DNA from: Psychrobacter celer
Lineage (GTDB): Bacteria > Pseudomonadota > Gammaproteobacteria > Pseudomonadales > Moraxellaceae
Assembly (NCBI RefSeq): GCF_016107555.1
Contig: NZ_JABASU010000005.1
Coordinates: 62,001 to 126,000, forward strand
Length of the DNA: 64,000 nt
Reading direction: 5' to 3'
Position numbers and translations under genes: made by a program. This document shows, in pieces, positions 37,167-45,911 of this stretch (the first letter of the stretch is position 1; every line of letters starts with the position of its first letter). The notes beneath the pieces are model-generated. The model had not been told where the DNA came from, made no database searches, and worked only from the letters and a program-made list of their open reading frames with translations.

Positions 37167-37204
37167 AAAAAAAAGACGCTCCGGTAGATGAGCGTCTTTT
37201 TTTT
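37167..37204. terminator. Bidirectional rho-independent terminator
   Basis: AAGACGCT and AGCGTCTT pair around CCGGTAGATG, with long A and T runs, serving the converging histidine kinase and dacC genes. Confidence 0.93.
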
Positions 37205-37227
37205 TGTATATAAGTTATGCCAAGTGC

Positions 37228-38394
37228 TTAAAAAAAGCTTTGTACCCAGCGAACCACACGCTGCCAAGTGCGGCTCAAAAATCCTGATTGTTCGATGTCA
37301 CTGGTGGCAATAACAGGCACGGATGCCACTGCTTTGCCGTCGATGACTGCCATCATTTTACCGATGTTTTGTCCTTTTTTGATGGGGGCTTCTAAGCTTT
37401 CGGGGATGTCGACCACGGTGGTTATTTTGTTTTTTTGCGTCTTACTGGTCAGTATTTGCAAGTTATCACCTGTGACCAGCTCAGTTTCGTCGGTTTCACC
37501 AAACCAGACTGGTACCTTACTGACAAACTGCCCAGCAGGTGCTTTGGTGACGGTGGTAAAGTGACCAAAACCCCAGTTAAGCAGCTCGCGCGACTGGTCG
37601 GCACGGGCTTGCGGGCTTTCGGTGCCCATGATCACAGAAATCAGACGCATGCCATCACGTTTGCTCGAGGCGGCCAAGCAGTAGCCTGCAGCATCTGTAT
37701 GCCCTGTTTTTAGACCGTCGACCGTGGGGTCAGTCGCTAGTAGGGCGTTGCGGTTGCCTTGTGTGATGCCATTGTAGGTAAACTCTTTTTCGGCATACAA
37801 GCCATAGTAGTCGCCGCTGTTTTTGATGATAGCGCGCGATAGCTTGGCCAAGTCCAGCGCTGAAGCTCTATGGCCTTCGTCAGGCATACCTGTCGAGTTG
37901 ACAAAATGGGTGTTTTCCATGCCCAGCTTTTCTGCTTGCTCATTCATCAAGATGGCAAACGAGGCTTCGCTACCAGCGATATGCTCTGCCATGGCTTTTG
38001 AAGCATCATTACCGGATTGAATTATGATGCCGCGCAGCATGTCGAGGACACTGGCGGTTTTATTGACAGGGACGTACATACAAGACTGACTGCTACTGCC
38101 GCGGCACCACGCATTTGGGCTCATTAGTACTTGATCGTCTTCTTTTAGGTCACCTGAGGCGAGGCGCTGCTCGATGATGTAGCTGGTCATCATTTTTGTC
38201 AAAGATGCTGGCGGTAGCGCTTCATTGGCGTTTTTTTGTGCCAAGATTTCACCAGTGTTGTAGTCCATTAATACATAGGCGGTATTGTCCATCTCGGGTG
38301 GCTGAATGGCGGCATTTGCCATCATCGCACTCATAGAAACACTTACACCAACGACCAGCTGTACCAGCTGATTTTTTACACGCTTTACTGTCAT
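37228..38394 (-). CDS. dacC: D-alanyl-D-alanine carboxypeptidase (PBP5/6 type)
   Basis: Trims the terminal D-Ala of peptidoglycan pentapeptides; held to the inner membrane from the periplasmic side. 388 residues with a signal peptide ending near ANA at residue 28. Active-site motifs: Ser64 and Lys67 in ASLTK, Ser127-Gly128-Asn129, and Lys229-Thr230-Gly231. A C-terminal beta domain (about 290-365) and an amphipathic Trp/Arg-rich anchor (LSRTWQRVVRWVQSFF) complete the PBP5 plan. A small insertion NAWCRGSSSQSCMYV carries two cysteines (97 and 105) which could form a disulfide near the active-site cleft. The assignment to dacC rather than dacA is by convention only. Confidence 0.95.
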   Translation of the reverse strand: MTVKRVKNQLVQLVVGVSVSMSAMMANAAIQPPEMDNTAYVLMDYNTGEILAQKNANEALPPASLTKMMTSYIIEQRLASGDLKEDDQVLMSPNAWCRGSSSQSCMYVPVNKTASVLDMLRGIIIQSGNDASKAMAEHIAGSEASFAILMNEQAEKLGMENTHFVNSTGMPDEGHRASALDLAKLSRAIIKNSGDYYGLYAEKEFTYNGITQGNRNALLATDPTVDGLKTGHTDAAGYCLAASSKRDGMRLISVIMGTESPQARADQSRELLNWGFGHFTTVTKAPAGQFVSKVPVWFGETDETELVTGDNLQILTSKTQKNKITTVVDIPESLEAPIKKGQNIGKMMAVIDGKAVASVPVIATSDIEQSGFLSRTWQRVVRWVQSFF

Positions 38395-38684
38395 ATATCG
38401 TTACACCGCATCATAAAACCAAATGTATCTGCCGCTTGCGACTCGCCCCAAACCTCGGTCATTTTTTTCGTATGTCTTAAATATTATATTCAAAAACAAG
38501 GGATTAATGATGGCAGTGACGATGGTGCGACAGACATAAAATTAACGCCTTATCTTAGCAAAATGATAACCGATGGGGAATCGATAACTGCAAAAAATAA
38601 GGCACCACCAAAAATAAAAAGCCTTGCTTATGTCTATGTTCGCTTATTGCGTTTATCACGTAACTCAGGCTATCTTCACCTATC
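38395..38684. other. Region upstream of dacC
   Basis: AT-rich sequence between the dacC start and repeat copy B. The dacC promoter must lie here on the minus strand, but no box pair is convincing. No gene seen. Confidence 0.4.
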
Positions 38685-38821
38685 TATAGTTAGCTGAATG
38701 TAAAACTGTTATGAATTTAAACGCGCTACTGGTATAAATTTTACTTGCGTGCTGCGTTCCCAGAGGCTGCGCAAAATTCATCCCAGTAGCGCTATGACAT
38801 TTTTAGAGTGTATCAACTATA
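38685..38821 (+). repeat. Palindromic interspersed repeat (MITE-like), copy B
   Basis: 137 bases with the same layout as copy A. The outer ends TATAGTT and AACTATA form a perfect 7-bp terminal inverted repeat, and the core 38723-38792 has perfect 10-bp inverted ends. Bases outside read TA on both sides when the element is taken as TAGTT...AACTA. Confidence 0.92.
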
Positions 38822-39113
38822 TAAGGTATCTTAAAAAACAAACCCAGCGCGATCTTCGGTTGCAAAAAAGCCTGCTGCATGGCCCATCTTCTGGCAATAC
38901 AGCAAGCTTTTATGTCATCTATCACTCGTCAGAAAATATTAAAGACATTAAAAATCTTGACGCTTTGTCTCGCTCTGGACGCCCGCTTGTGTCGTTTTTT
39001 ATTGTCGTTGATGATCAATGTTATTTTGGCGTCAAAAGCACAGTGGCACGTTTTTTTTATTTTTTTAAATCGTCTGTCTTATTATGCTTATCATAAGTGG
39101 TGATGAGGGGGTA

Positions 39114-39548
39114 CTAGTATTCAGCATTGGCCAAATCTTCGCACAGCGCTCGGTTGTCTTGCTTAGAAAACCCCATCGTCCAGCTACGGATGCCTTGGAG
39201 AATTTGGCGATAGTCTTGCTGCGTTGATAGGTATTGAATCGCCGCTTTGGGGTCTTCTAGTGACGGCATCAGCTCGTGCAACTGCACGTTATAAGACTTA
39301 TAAAAACGCTGTTTTTGCTTACCGTTTAGCATCGGCGGACAAATCTCTGAAAGCACTTGCATCACAGCGATTTCATGCTTGGTGATGTTGATACCAGACA
39401 TGTCTAAAGGAATGGTCGTCGCAGCATTGTTTGCCGCATAGGAGGCTTGAGACAGCATGGCAACAGACGTTATCAGTCCTGCAAGACCTACCTTGGATGC
39501 GGTCTTCGCTAGCACAGAAGCTATAGATAATATCGATTGATTTTTCAT
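39114..39548 (-). CDS. Small exported protein of unknown function
   Basis: 144 residues. A long N-terminal signal peptide (hydrophobic core GLAGLITSVAML) is expected to be cleaved after ASYA near residue 38. The mature part is mostly helical, with two cysteines (ICPPML and ALCEDL) that could form one disulfide, and a middle block KQKQRFYKSYNVQLHELMPSL. It resembles a conserved exported protein of Moraxellaceae that carries no function in annotations (I recall the MCR_0457 name, not certain). It stands alone; a perfect 8-bp inverted repeat lies 64 bases upstream of its start. Confidence 0.75.
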   Translation of the reverse strand: MKNQSILSIASVLAKTASKVGLAGLITSVAMLSQASYAANNAATTIPLDMSGINITKHEIAVMQVLSEICPPMLNGKQKQRFYKSYNVQLHELMPSLEDPKAAIQYLSTQQDYRQILQGIRSWTMGFSKQDNRALCEDLANAEY

Positions 39549-40190
39549 TCTGTATTACACTCGCTTATCTTTATTTAATGGTCATATGTTAATGGGTAAA
39601 AAAACAAAAGTCACATAAAATATTGATTTATGTGTAGATATATTGTGAGCCAAAGCCATCTTGCAGCAACATATCAGCAGCATCGTCAGCTAAGTTACGT
39701 CCGCCTAAAAGTATAAGTTTGTATTGTAGTGCGTTGTTGCCTATTGTAACCTAATGGCAAGTTTTTGCTTATCATTTAATCTGTACTGTCGGTATGACGC
39801 TCTGCCATAAATAGTTCAGGATAAAGCTGTAAAGCCTTGAATACTGTAGGATGTGAGCCTTCATATTTGTATCTATTGCATCTATGGTTTGGTCTGCTAT
39901 GTGTGCGTCAGTGTATGATTGGGGTATAATCGCCATTTATTTTTGCCCTTTTGCTTTTTTGCGCTTTTACTTACGATATCAGCAGGGCGCGCTGATGATC
40001 TTTACCATGGGTAGTGAGTTGGCACAATTTATAAGTATAAGGAAGAAGGTATCATTGGGCGATAAATTTTACCAATCAACCGTTTTCATGATGGCCTATC
40101 ATCTAAGCAATGCTGCGCCGAGTATAGCAATATTATGACAAAAAGGCTGAAAAGCAGACAAACGGTCAAAGACAAAAACAACGAGCAAAT
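39549..40190. other. Intergenic region upstream of surE
   Basis: 642 bases. The minus-strand gene's promoter region lies at the left end with the inverted repeat at 39612-39634. TATAAT at 39925-39930 is a possible -10 box for surE, without a good -35. An open frame of 84 codons at 39884-40138 has no recognisable features and is not called. Confidence 0.45.
39612..39634. promoter_or_regulatory. Perfect inverted repeat upstream of the small exported protein
   Basis: CACATAAA and TTTATGTG are separated by seven bases. It could be an operator; there is no T tract to make it a terminator. Confidence 0.3.
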
Positions 40191-41087
40191 ATGAGATTTT
40201 TACTTAGCAATGATGATGGCGTACACGCGCCAGGACTATTGGCATTGGCTCAGGCACTATCGACCATCGGTGAGGTAGTCGTCGTCGCCCCAAGCGAAGA
40301 GCAAAGTGGCTGCGCAAGCTCGCTTAGTGTCTCAAAGCCGCTGTATGCTCATCAGTTGCCGTCAGGTTTTGTCGCTGTCAATGGCTCTCCTGCCGACTGT
40401 ATTTATCTGGCATTGCACGAGCTGTACCGTGATACGGACTTTGATTGTATCGTCACCGGCATCAATTCAGGCGCCAATTTGGGACAAGATGTCTTGTTTT
40501 CTGGTACCTTTGGCGCGGCATTGACCGCTCAGATTTTTGGTATACCCGCGATTGCCACTTCTTTGGTAGGCGGCGGTGTCAAAGGAAAAAAGACAGGCAA
40601 ACGACGAGGGCAAGAGGATGCCAGTCACTATAAAGTGGCTGCTGAGGAGATTGCCAAGCTCATTCGTGAGACCGCCATTTTGTCGATGTGTAAAAGTTTG
40701 CCCTATCACGTATTAAACGTTAATATTCCTGATGTGCACAGTAGTGCTGAGATAAAAGGCCGAAAAATCACCACGCTTGGCCATGCTCAGATTGCGCGCC
40801 CCGTCCATCACATGGTGGATCCGCGCGGGCGAGATGCGTATTGGCTGTCGTTACGCAAACGCAAAAACGCCCACGCCGCATCAGTGCGAAATGATGAGGA
40901 GGGTGACGAAACGACCCGATTACCAGATCGTCAGGCGCTTAACCCCTTATACCAGCAAACCTATGAGGTGGCAGGTGTGATGAACGACGATAAAGCCGTG
41001 GCCGAAAACTATATCAGCCTATCGCCTGTGCGATTACACCATGCGCCAAAAGCTGCGTTAGAGACGTTGTCGAGTTTGGCCTTATGA
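40191..41087 (+). CDS. surE: 5'/3'-nucleotidase SurE
   Basis: A metal-dependent phosphatase acting on nucleoside monophosphates. 298 residues, about 45 more than usual. Metal ligands Asp8, Asp9, Ser39 and Asn92 are in LSNDDG, EQSGCAS and INSGANLG. The extra length sits in two places: a basic insertion VKGKKTGKRRGQED around residues 128-142, and a second polar one around 220-250 (RKRKNAHAASVRNDEEGDE). Neither disturbs the metal site. In many gammaproteobacteria surE is followed by pcm, nlpD and rpoS; here pcm and rpoS are absent and nlpD follows directly. Confidence 0.95.
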   Translation: MRFLLSNDDGVHAPGLLALAQALSTIGEVVVVAPSEEQSGCASSLSVSKPLYAHQLPSGFVAVNGSPADCIYLALHELYRDTDFDCIVTGINSGANLGQDVLFSGTFGAALTAQIFGIPAIATSLVGGGVKGKKTGKRRGQEDASHYKVAAEEIAKLIRETAILSMCKSLPYHVLNVNIPDVHSSAEIKGRKITTLGHAQIARPVHHMVDPRGRDAYWLSLRKRKNAHAASVRNDEEGDETTRLPDRQALNPLYQQTYEVAGVMNDDKAVAENYISLSPVRLHHAPKAALETLSSLAL

Positions 41088-41250
41088 AGATAATTGAGGC
41101 GATAAAGGCAGGAGTAATAGCACAAATCATAGACAGCTGAGGTCTGTGGCCATAGGATAGATAACCCAAAAAGCATAATACGTATGAGTGGCACACAAAC
41201 CACTCAATGAGACAAAAACTGATGAGTGAGAGAAAGAATAGGAACCTTGT

Positions 41251-42051
41251 ATGAAAAAGCTTAACACAGGATCGCACCTTGCAACGTCGGTGTTGATTGG
41301 TAGCATGGCCGCCGCTGCGCTAACGATGGTAGGCTGTGCCACCAAACCTACTTATCAGACAGCAAACCAAGCTGCGCCCAAGATCATCACCAACGCACAA
41401 GGGGTTCCTAACTACCATCTGGTCCAGCGCGGTGATACCGTCAGCCAAATCGCCGCCCGTTATCGCCTAAATTATCGTCAAATTGGCGCGATCAATGGCT
41501 TAGATAGCAAATACACCATCTATAGTGGCCAATGGCTAAAGCTCTGGCAAGGACAGCCAAATGCTGCCAATAACAATCGCTATAACGCGCCTGCTCAGAC
41601 ACGGCCACAGCCTACTTACAACCCACCTGTCACCAGTACACCTAATAACACCAGCCCTGTCTATGAAGTCACGGCAAACGCCACGTCAGGCTATGAGTAC
41701 CCGAGCCACAACCAAGTGACACGTAACTTTGATGCGGCGGCTGGCACGATGGGCATGTGGTTTGCTGGCAATATCGGCGACCCTGTACTGGCGAGCCAAT
41801 CAGGGACAGTGCTATATGCAGGTAACGGTCTGCCTGAATATGGCAATCTGATCATGATTCGTCATAGTGACAACTATATCACCGCCTACGCTCACAACAG
41901 CCAACTTTTGGTTAAAGAAGGGGACGCGGTGCAGCGAGGCCAACGTATTGCCAATATGGGGAGTAGTGGCCAAACCAATCAAGTGGGCCTGGAGTTTCAA
42001 GTACGCTTAAATGGCAACCCTATTGATCCACGGGCAGTATTGGGACGCTAG
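41251..42051 (+). CDS. nlpD: NlpD-like LysM/M23 (LytM) lipoprotein, probable amidase activator
   Basis: 266 residues. Lipobox VGC at about residue 29. A LysM peptidoglycan-binding domain occupies residues ~55-95 (HLVQRGDTVSQIAARYRLNYRQIGAINGL), then a Pro/Asn/Thr-rich linker, then an M23/LytM fold at ~170-265. The metal-binding residues of active M23 enzymes are missing: the final HxH position reads LEFQV. Such degenerate LytM domains activate cell-division amidases (NlpD with AmiC in E. coli) rather than cut peptidoglycan. Position after surE supports NlpD. Confidence 0.92.
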   Translation: MKKLNTGSHLATSVLIGSMAAAALTMVGCATKPTYQTANQAAPKIITNAQGVPNYHLVQRGDTVSQIAARYRLNYRQIGAINGLDSKYTIYSGQWLKLWQGQPNAANNNRYNAPAQTRPQPTYNPPVTSTPNNTSPVYEVTANATSGYEYPSHNQVTRNFDAAAGTMGMWFAGNIGDPVLASQSGTVLYAGNGLPEYGNLIMIRHSDNYITAYAHNSQLLVKEGDAVQRGQRIANMGSSGQTNQVGLEFQVRLNGNPIDPRAVLGR

Positions 42052-42270
42052 TCTTTGTCAGTGCCATGATTGATTGTGCAGCACGGCCTAGCATTGCTGC
42101 TCTACCGCTGCTGGTTTTTATTTGCTAAGTTATCCCAAGTCCTAAAAAGATGATAAACGACTGATGAGCGATATGTTGATGAGTGGTATATAGTTACTCT
42201 ATGCTCATTACTCTGATTTTTGGCAACGGTATGGCTTACCGATAGTACTTATTCACACCTGAGACTTCTT

Positions 42271-43575
42271 ATGATTTTAAAAAAACACTATATTGCTCTT
42301 TTCCCAGCGCTAGTCATGGTGGGCTGTACCAGCCAACAAGCGATGCAAAAACCTAGCAAACCTGTGCGTCAGGCTAACGTGCAAATTACTCAAACTCAGA
42401 CCATTCAAGTCAAGCCGACCCCCAAGCCTGCTGTCAAACCCCAGCCAGTCGCAAAACCAAGCTATGGCAGTTTTTCTGACTGGAAGTCGGATTTTTCTAT
42501 GCGCGCCATGGCGTCAGGTTATGATGCACAGACCATTCGCCGCCTGCTAGATTTGGCGTATCTCAATCAGCAAGTCATCTCTTTAGACTCAGGGCAGCCT
42601 GAGTTTTCTAAAATGCCGTGGGAGTATGTGGATTCGGCGGTATCAGACGGCAGAGTCAGCACAGGTAAGCGTAAGTTTGCAGAGCAGCGGGCGTTTTTGT
42701 CCCAGTTACAGTCGCAGTATGGCGTCAATGCCGAAATCATCGCGGCAATATGGGGGATGGAGTCTTCGTATGGCGCGGTGACGGGCAACAGTAGCATTCC
42801 AAGCTCGCTTGCCAGCCTTGCCTATGACGGTCGTCGCCAAGAGTTTGCCGAAACTCAGTTGTTGTCGCTTGCTTCGTTATTGCAGCGCGGCGATGTGTCA
42901 TGGTCACAGCTTGATGGCTCTTGGGCGGGCGGCATGGGGCAAACCCAATTCATCCCTGATACTTGGCTCAAACAAGGGGTAGATGGCGATGGTGATGGTC
43001 ACCGCAACCCTTGGGCAACGGGAGATGCATTGGCGTCTACTGCCAATTATCTGAGTAACTCAGGCTGGGTACGCGGCTTAGCGCCTTTTTATGAAGTGAG
43101 GATTCCTGCATCTTTTGATTATGCCGTTGTTGGCAGTAAACAGTCGGCGGCCAGATGGGCGGCGCTTGGTATCGATACCATCGATGATGTGTCTTTGGAT
43201 GCCAATACTCAGATGGAGTTGTGGCTACCGGCTGGCAAAGATGGTCCTGCACTGCTGCTCAGTCCCAATTTTGATGTGATCAAAGTCTATAATAATTCAT
43301 CAAGCTATGCCCTAGGGGTCAGCTTGTTGGGCAAAGCGCTGGCAGGGCAAGGCGGTCTATATAAATCATGGCCACGTTATGAGCGCCCATTATCGACTGT
43401 GCAAGTACGCAATCTCCAGCAGCGTCTGACCAGCATGGGTTACGATACCAAAGGTGCTGACGGTATCGTAGGCACCAATACGCGTAGGGCGTTTCAGCGT
43501 TGGCAAGCAGATAATGGCCAGACGCCAGATGGCTTTATTACTCAGCGCAGTGCTGCAAGCCTAGCCTCATGGTGA
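42271..43575 (+). CDS. mltB: Lytic murein transglycosylase B-type lipoprotein with peptidoglycan-binding domain
   Basis: Cleaves the MurNAc-GlcNAc bond to anhydromuropeptides. The ATG at 42271 gives 434 residues with a lipobox VGC near residue 19; an upstream in-frame ATG would place a non-signal stretch first. The SLT2/MltB domain carries the catalytic Glu in IWGMESSYGAVTG and conserved GGMGQTQFIPDTWL and VDGDGDGHRNPW. A C-terminal peptidoglycan-binding domain 1 covers the last ~65 residues (VRNLQQRLTSMGYDTKGADGIVG). A Lys/Pro/Gln-rich linker follows the lipobox. Terminated by a strong hairpin. Confidence 0.93.
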   Translation: MILKKHYIALFPALVMVGCTSQQAMQKPSKPVRQANVQITQTQTIQVKPTPKPAVKPQPVAKPSYGSFSDWKSDFSMRAMASGYDAQTIRRLLDLAYLNQQVISLDSGQPEFSKMPWEYVDSAVSDGRVSTGKRKFAEQRAFLSQLQSQYGVNAEIIAAIWGMESSYGAVTGNSSIPSSLASLAYDGRRQEFAETQLLSLASLLQRGDVSWSQLDGSWAGGMGQTQFIPDTWLKQGVDGDGDGHRNPWATGDALASTANYLSNSGWVRGLAPFYEVRIPASFDYAVVGSKQSAARWAALGIDTIDDVSLDANTQMELWLPAGKDGPALLLSPNFDVIKVYNNSSSYALGVSLLGKALAGQGGLYKSWPRYERPLSTVQVRNLQQRLTSMGYDTKGADGIVGTNTRRAFQRWQADNGQTPDGFITQRSAASLASW

Positions 43576-43690
43576 GCTAGGCTGTTAAACTGGCTGTGTC
43601 ATCTGGTTGGCTATTAATATTAAGCTGTTAAAGAAGGCATTTTGCTCACGTTCTTGCTAGGCTCTACAGTAAGCCGTTAACAACTACAAC

Positions 43691-43718
43691 AAAAAGCACC
43701 TTATTAGGTGCTTTTTTT
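43691..43718 (+). terminator. Rho-independent terminator after mltB
   Basis: AAAAAGCACC and GGTGCTTTTT pair around TTATTA, with a T run. Confidence 0.92.
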
Positions 43719-43825
43719 GCGCTAGTCTAGGATTGCTATATCAGTTATAGTCAATCTGATACGCGAGAAAAATAGCTGCTCATTGAGCGATTTAATAGCC
43801 GTCAAAAAAAGAAGAGTACCCTTTT

Positions 43826-45130
43826 ATGATTACCATGGAAGCCTTGCAATTAGCGATAAAAGCGCGCGTAGAAGATTACAATAATAATGATTTTTCTCTA
43901 AGGCAAAGAGCTATTAGGACGTGCGCTTTGCAAGACAGCGGCAATCAAATACTGGCGCAAGATATCGCCTCGCCTTTTGATATACCCAGACAAAACCTAT
44001 CGTCGATGGATGGTTATGCTATCGCGCAAGGCAGCGAACTATCGGCAGATAGCACTATCGAGATCATCGGTGAGTCACAAGCGGGCAGCGCTTATACAGA
44101 TCGGCTTGTAGCAGGGCAGGGCGTACGGATTTTTACAGGGGCGGTGGTGCCTGATAGCTGCGATACTGTCATCATGCAAGAAAACACCAACTTTGCAAAA
44201 ATAAAAGACACAATCGACAAAGCAAAGCCTTATCGGGTAACACTGACCCAAGCGGCCAAAGTGGATAGCAATATTCGCCGGCAAGGCGAAGAGATAGAGG
44301 CAGGTGAAGCGGTGTTGACAGTCGGTAAGCGCATAAACCCTGCTGATATTAGCCTACTTGCAAGCTTAGGTATCAGCCAAGTCAGCGTCTTTGCGCCGCT
44401 TATCGTCGGGCTACTGGCAACGGGCGATGAGCTGGTGGCTGTCGGTGATGAGCTGGCAAGTCTAGCGCAAATATACAACTCCAACACCCCAACGTTAAAG
44501 ACTTTGCTGGCTGGTTTGCCGATTACCATTCGCGACTACGGCATTATCCCTGATGATTTGGATAAGACCACGACTGCTATTAATGAGGCTATGCAAGACT
44601 GTGATGTGCTAATCTCGACCGCTGGCGTGTCGGTGGGTGATTATGATTTTTTGACTACCGTCATCGAGCAGCTTGGGCAAATTAACCATTACAAAGTGGC
44701 AATGAAGCCTGGTAAGCCTTTTGTGTTTGGGGAGCTGGCTAAAGATTTGGATAAACCAGTACTGTACTTTGGCTTACCTGGTAACCCCTTATCGACAGTC
44801 GTTGGTACGCTACAGTTTGTGCTACCGGCACTATGGCAATTATCAGGCGCGCGCGTATCTGAGCAGCCGATGCAAATACATATCAACGCTAAACTAACAA
44901 ACGACATCAAAAAATCAGTCGGTCGCAAAGATTTTCAGCGCGGCGTATTGATGCAAAACGCTACAGGCGAGTATGAAGTGGAGTGTTTTGCCAGGCAGCA
45001 GTCGCATAGAATCAAACAGCTTAGCCTCGCCAACTGCTTTGTCGTGTTGGACAAAGACAGTGGTGATGTCGCAGCAGGTAGTAGAGTCACGGTGCAACCT
45101 TTTCCTTGGCTCCATCAGACGAATAGATGA
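43826..45130 (+). CDS. moeA: Molybdopterin molybdenumtransferase
   Basis: Inserts molybdenum into molybdopterin-AMP to form molybdenum cofactor. 434 residues. Conserved blocks: PRQNLSSMDGYAI, GEAVLTVGKRINPADISLLASLG, ATGDELVAVGDEL, then DVLISTAGVSVGDYDF and the C-terminal PLSTVVGTLQFVLPAL segment that carries FGLPGNP. The middle segment holds the MoCF-biosynthesis fold. It opens a same-strand run with moaB, mobA, a moaE fragment, modA and modB; the gap to moaB (241 bases) is long enough for a separate promoter. Confidence 0.95.
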   Translation: MITMEALQLAIKARVEDYNNNDFSLRQRAIRTCALQDSGNQILAQDIASPFDIPRQNLSSMDGYAIAQGSELSADSTIEIIGESQAGSAYTDRLVAGQGVRIFTGAVVPDSCDTVIMQENTNFAKIKDTIDKAKPYRVTLTQAAKVDSNIRRQGEEIEAGEAVLTVGKRINPADISLLASLGISQVSVFAPLIVGLLATGDELVAVGDELASLAQIYNSNTPTLKTLLAGLPITIRDYGIIPDDLDKTTTAINEAMQDCDVLISTAGVSVGDYDFLTTVIEQLGQINHYKVAMKPGKPFVFGELAKDLDKPVLYFGLPGNPLSTVVGTLQFVLPALWQLSGARVSEQPMQIHINAKLTNDIKKSVGRKDFQRGVLMQNATGEYEVECFARQQSHRIKQLSLANCFVVLDKDSGDVAAGSRVTVQPFPWLHQTNR

Positions 45131-45371
45131 GACGTATAAATCGTAATTGGCAGTAAATTATGAATGATGACAAGCTTAGCATCGGCCGTGCTCAACCGAC
45201 TATATCAAAGACCGACCCGTTACTTATCGCTTTATAGAATTTATGCAGACAAGCGACAACAGCGATCTGTTTTTTGCCCAGCATGCGCATTCGGATAGTA
45301 TTATCGATTATCGGTGGGTAGGTCAGTTGTCACTTTTTTGATTATTTAAATCTGTATGTGAAGGAGTTTTT

Positions 45372-45911
45372 ATGAGTAAGCCTGCCACCCATTTTATACC
45401 GCTTAATATTGCTATTTTAACGGTTTCTGACAGTCGTACGCTGGCAGAAGATACTTCGGGTCAGTACCTAGCAGGCAGCCTGACCGAGGCAGGTCATAAC
45501 TTGGCTGATCGCAAGCTCATTAGCGATGATATTTATCAGATACGAGCAGTGATTAGCGGCTGGATTGCCGATCCAAACGTGCATGCGGTGATTACCACGG
45601 GCGGTACGGGGTTTTTTATCAGAGATAGCATGCCAGAGGCGGTGAAGGTCTTATTTGATAAATCGATCGATGGTTTTGGTGAGATGTTCCGCCTGATCTC
45701 AAAAGAGGAGATTGGCATGTCTACGGTGCAGTCGCGCGCCGTTGCAGGCATGGCAAATCATACCGGTATTTTTTGTTTGCCAGGCTCATCGGGCGCGTGC
45801 CGTACAGGGTGGGAGAGTATCTTGAAAGAGCAGCTCGATAGCCGTACGCGTCCGTGCAACTTTGTACCGCATTTTATGGCACAAAACCCGACTCATAATT
45901 CACATGACTGA
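45372..45911 (+). CDS. moaB: Molybdenum cofactor biosynthesis protein B
   Basis: Molybdopterin adenylyltransferase-type (MoaB/MogA) protein: 179 residues with the MoCF signature TTGGTGFFIRDSMPEAV near residues 77-93 and the earlier NIAILTVSDSRT. MoaB and MogA are hard to separate; overall length and the C-terminal MANHTGIFCLPGSSGACRTGWESILKEQLD favour MoaB, which in organisms without MogA is thought to perform adenylation. GGAG lies a few bases before the ATG. Its stop overlaps the mobA start by eight bases, so the two are coupled. Confidence 0.93.
   Translation: MSKPATHFIPLNIAILTVSDSRTLAEDTSGQYLAGSLTEAGHNLADRKLISDDIYQIRAVISGWIADPNVHAVITTGGTGFFIRDSMPEAVKVLFDKSIDGFGEMFRLISKEEIGMSTVQSRAVAGMANHTGIFCLPGSSGACRTGWESILKEQLDSRTRPCNFVPHFMAQNPTHNSHD

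Noticed and set aside
38749-39096. Open frame of 115 codons downstream of repeat copy B
   Set aside because: Its first part lies inside the repeat, it has no ribosome site and its composition shows no protein features.
39884-40138. Open frame of 84 codons ahead of surE
   Set aside because: No ribosome site and no recognisable domain; it overlaps the likely surE promoter region.
43719-43825. Molybdenum cofactor riboswitch before moeA
   Set aside because: The leader is short and I see no structure resembling the known Moco motif.
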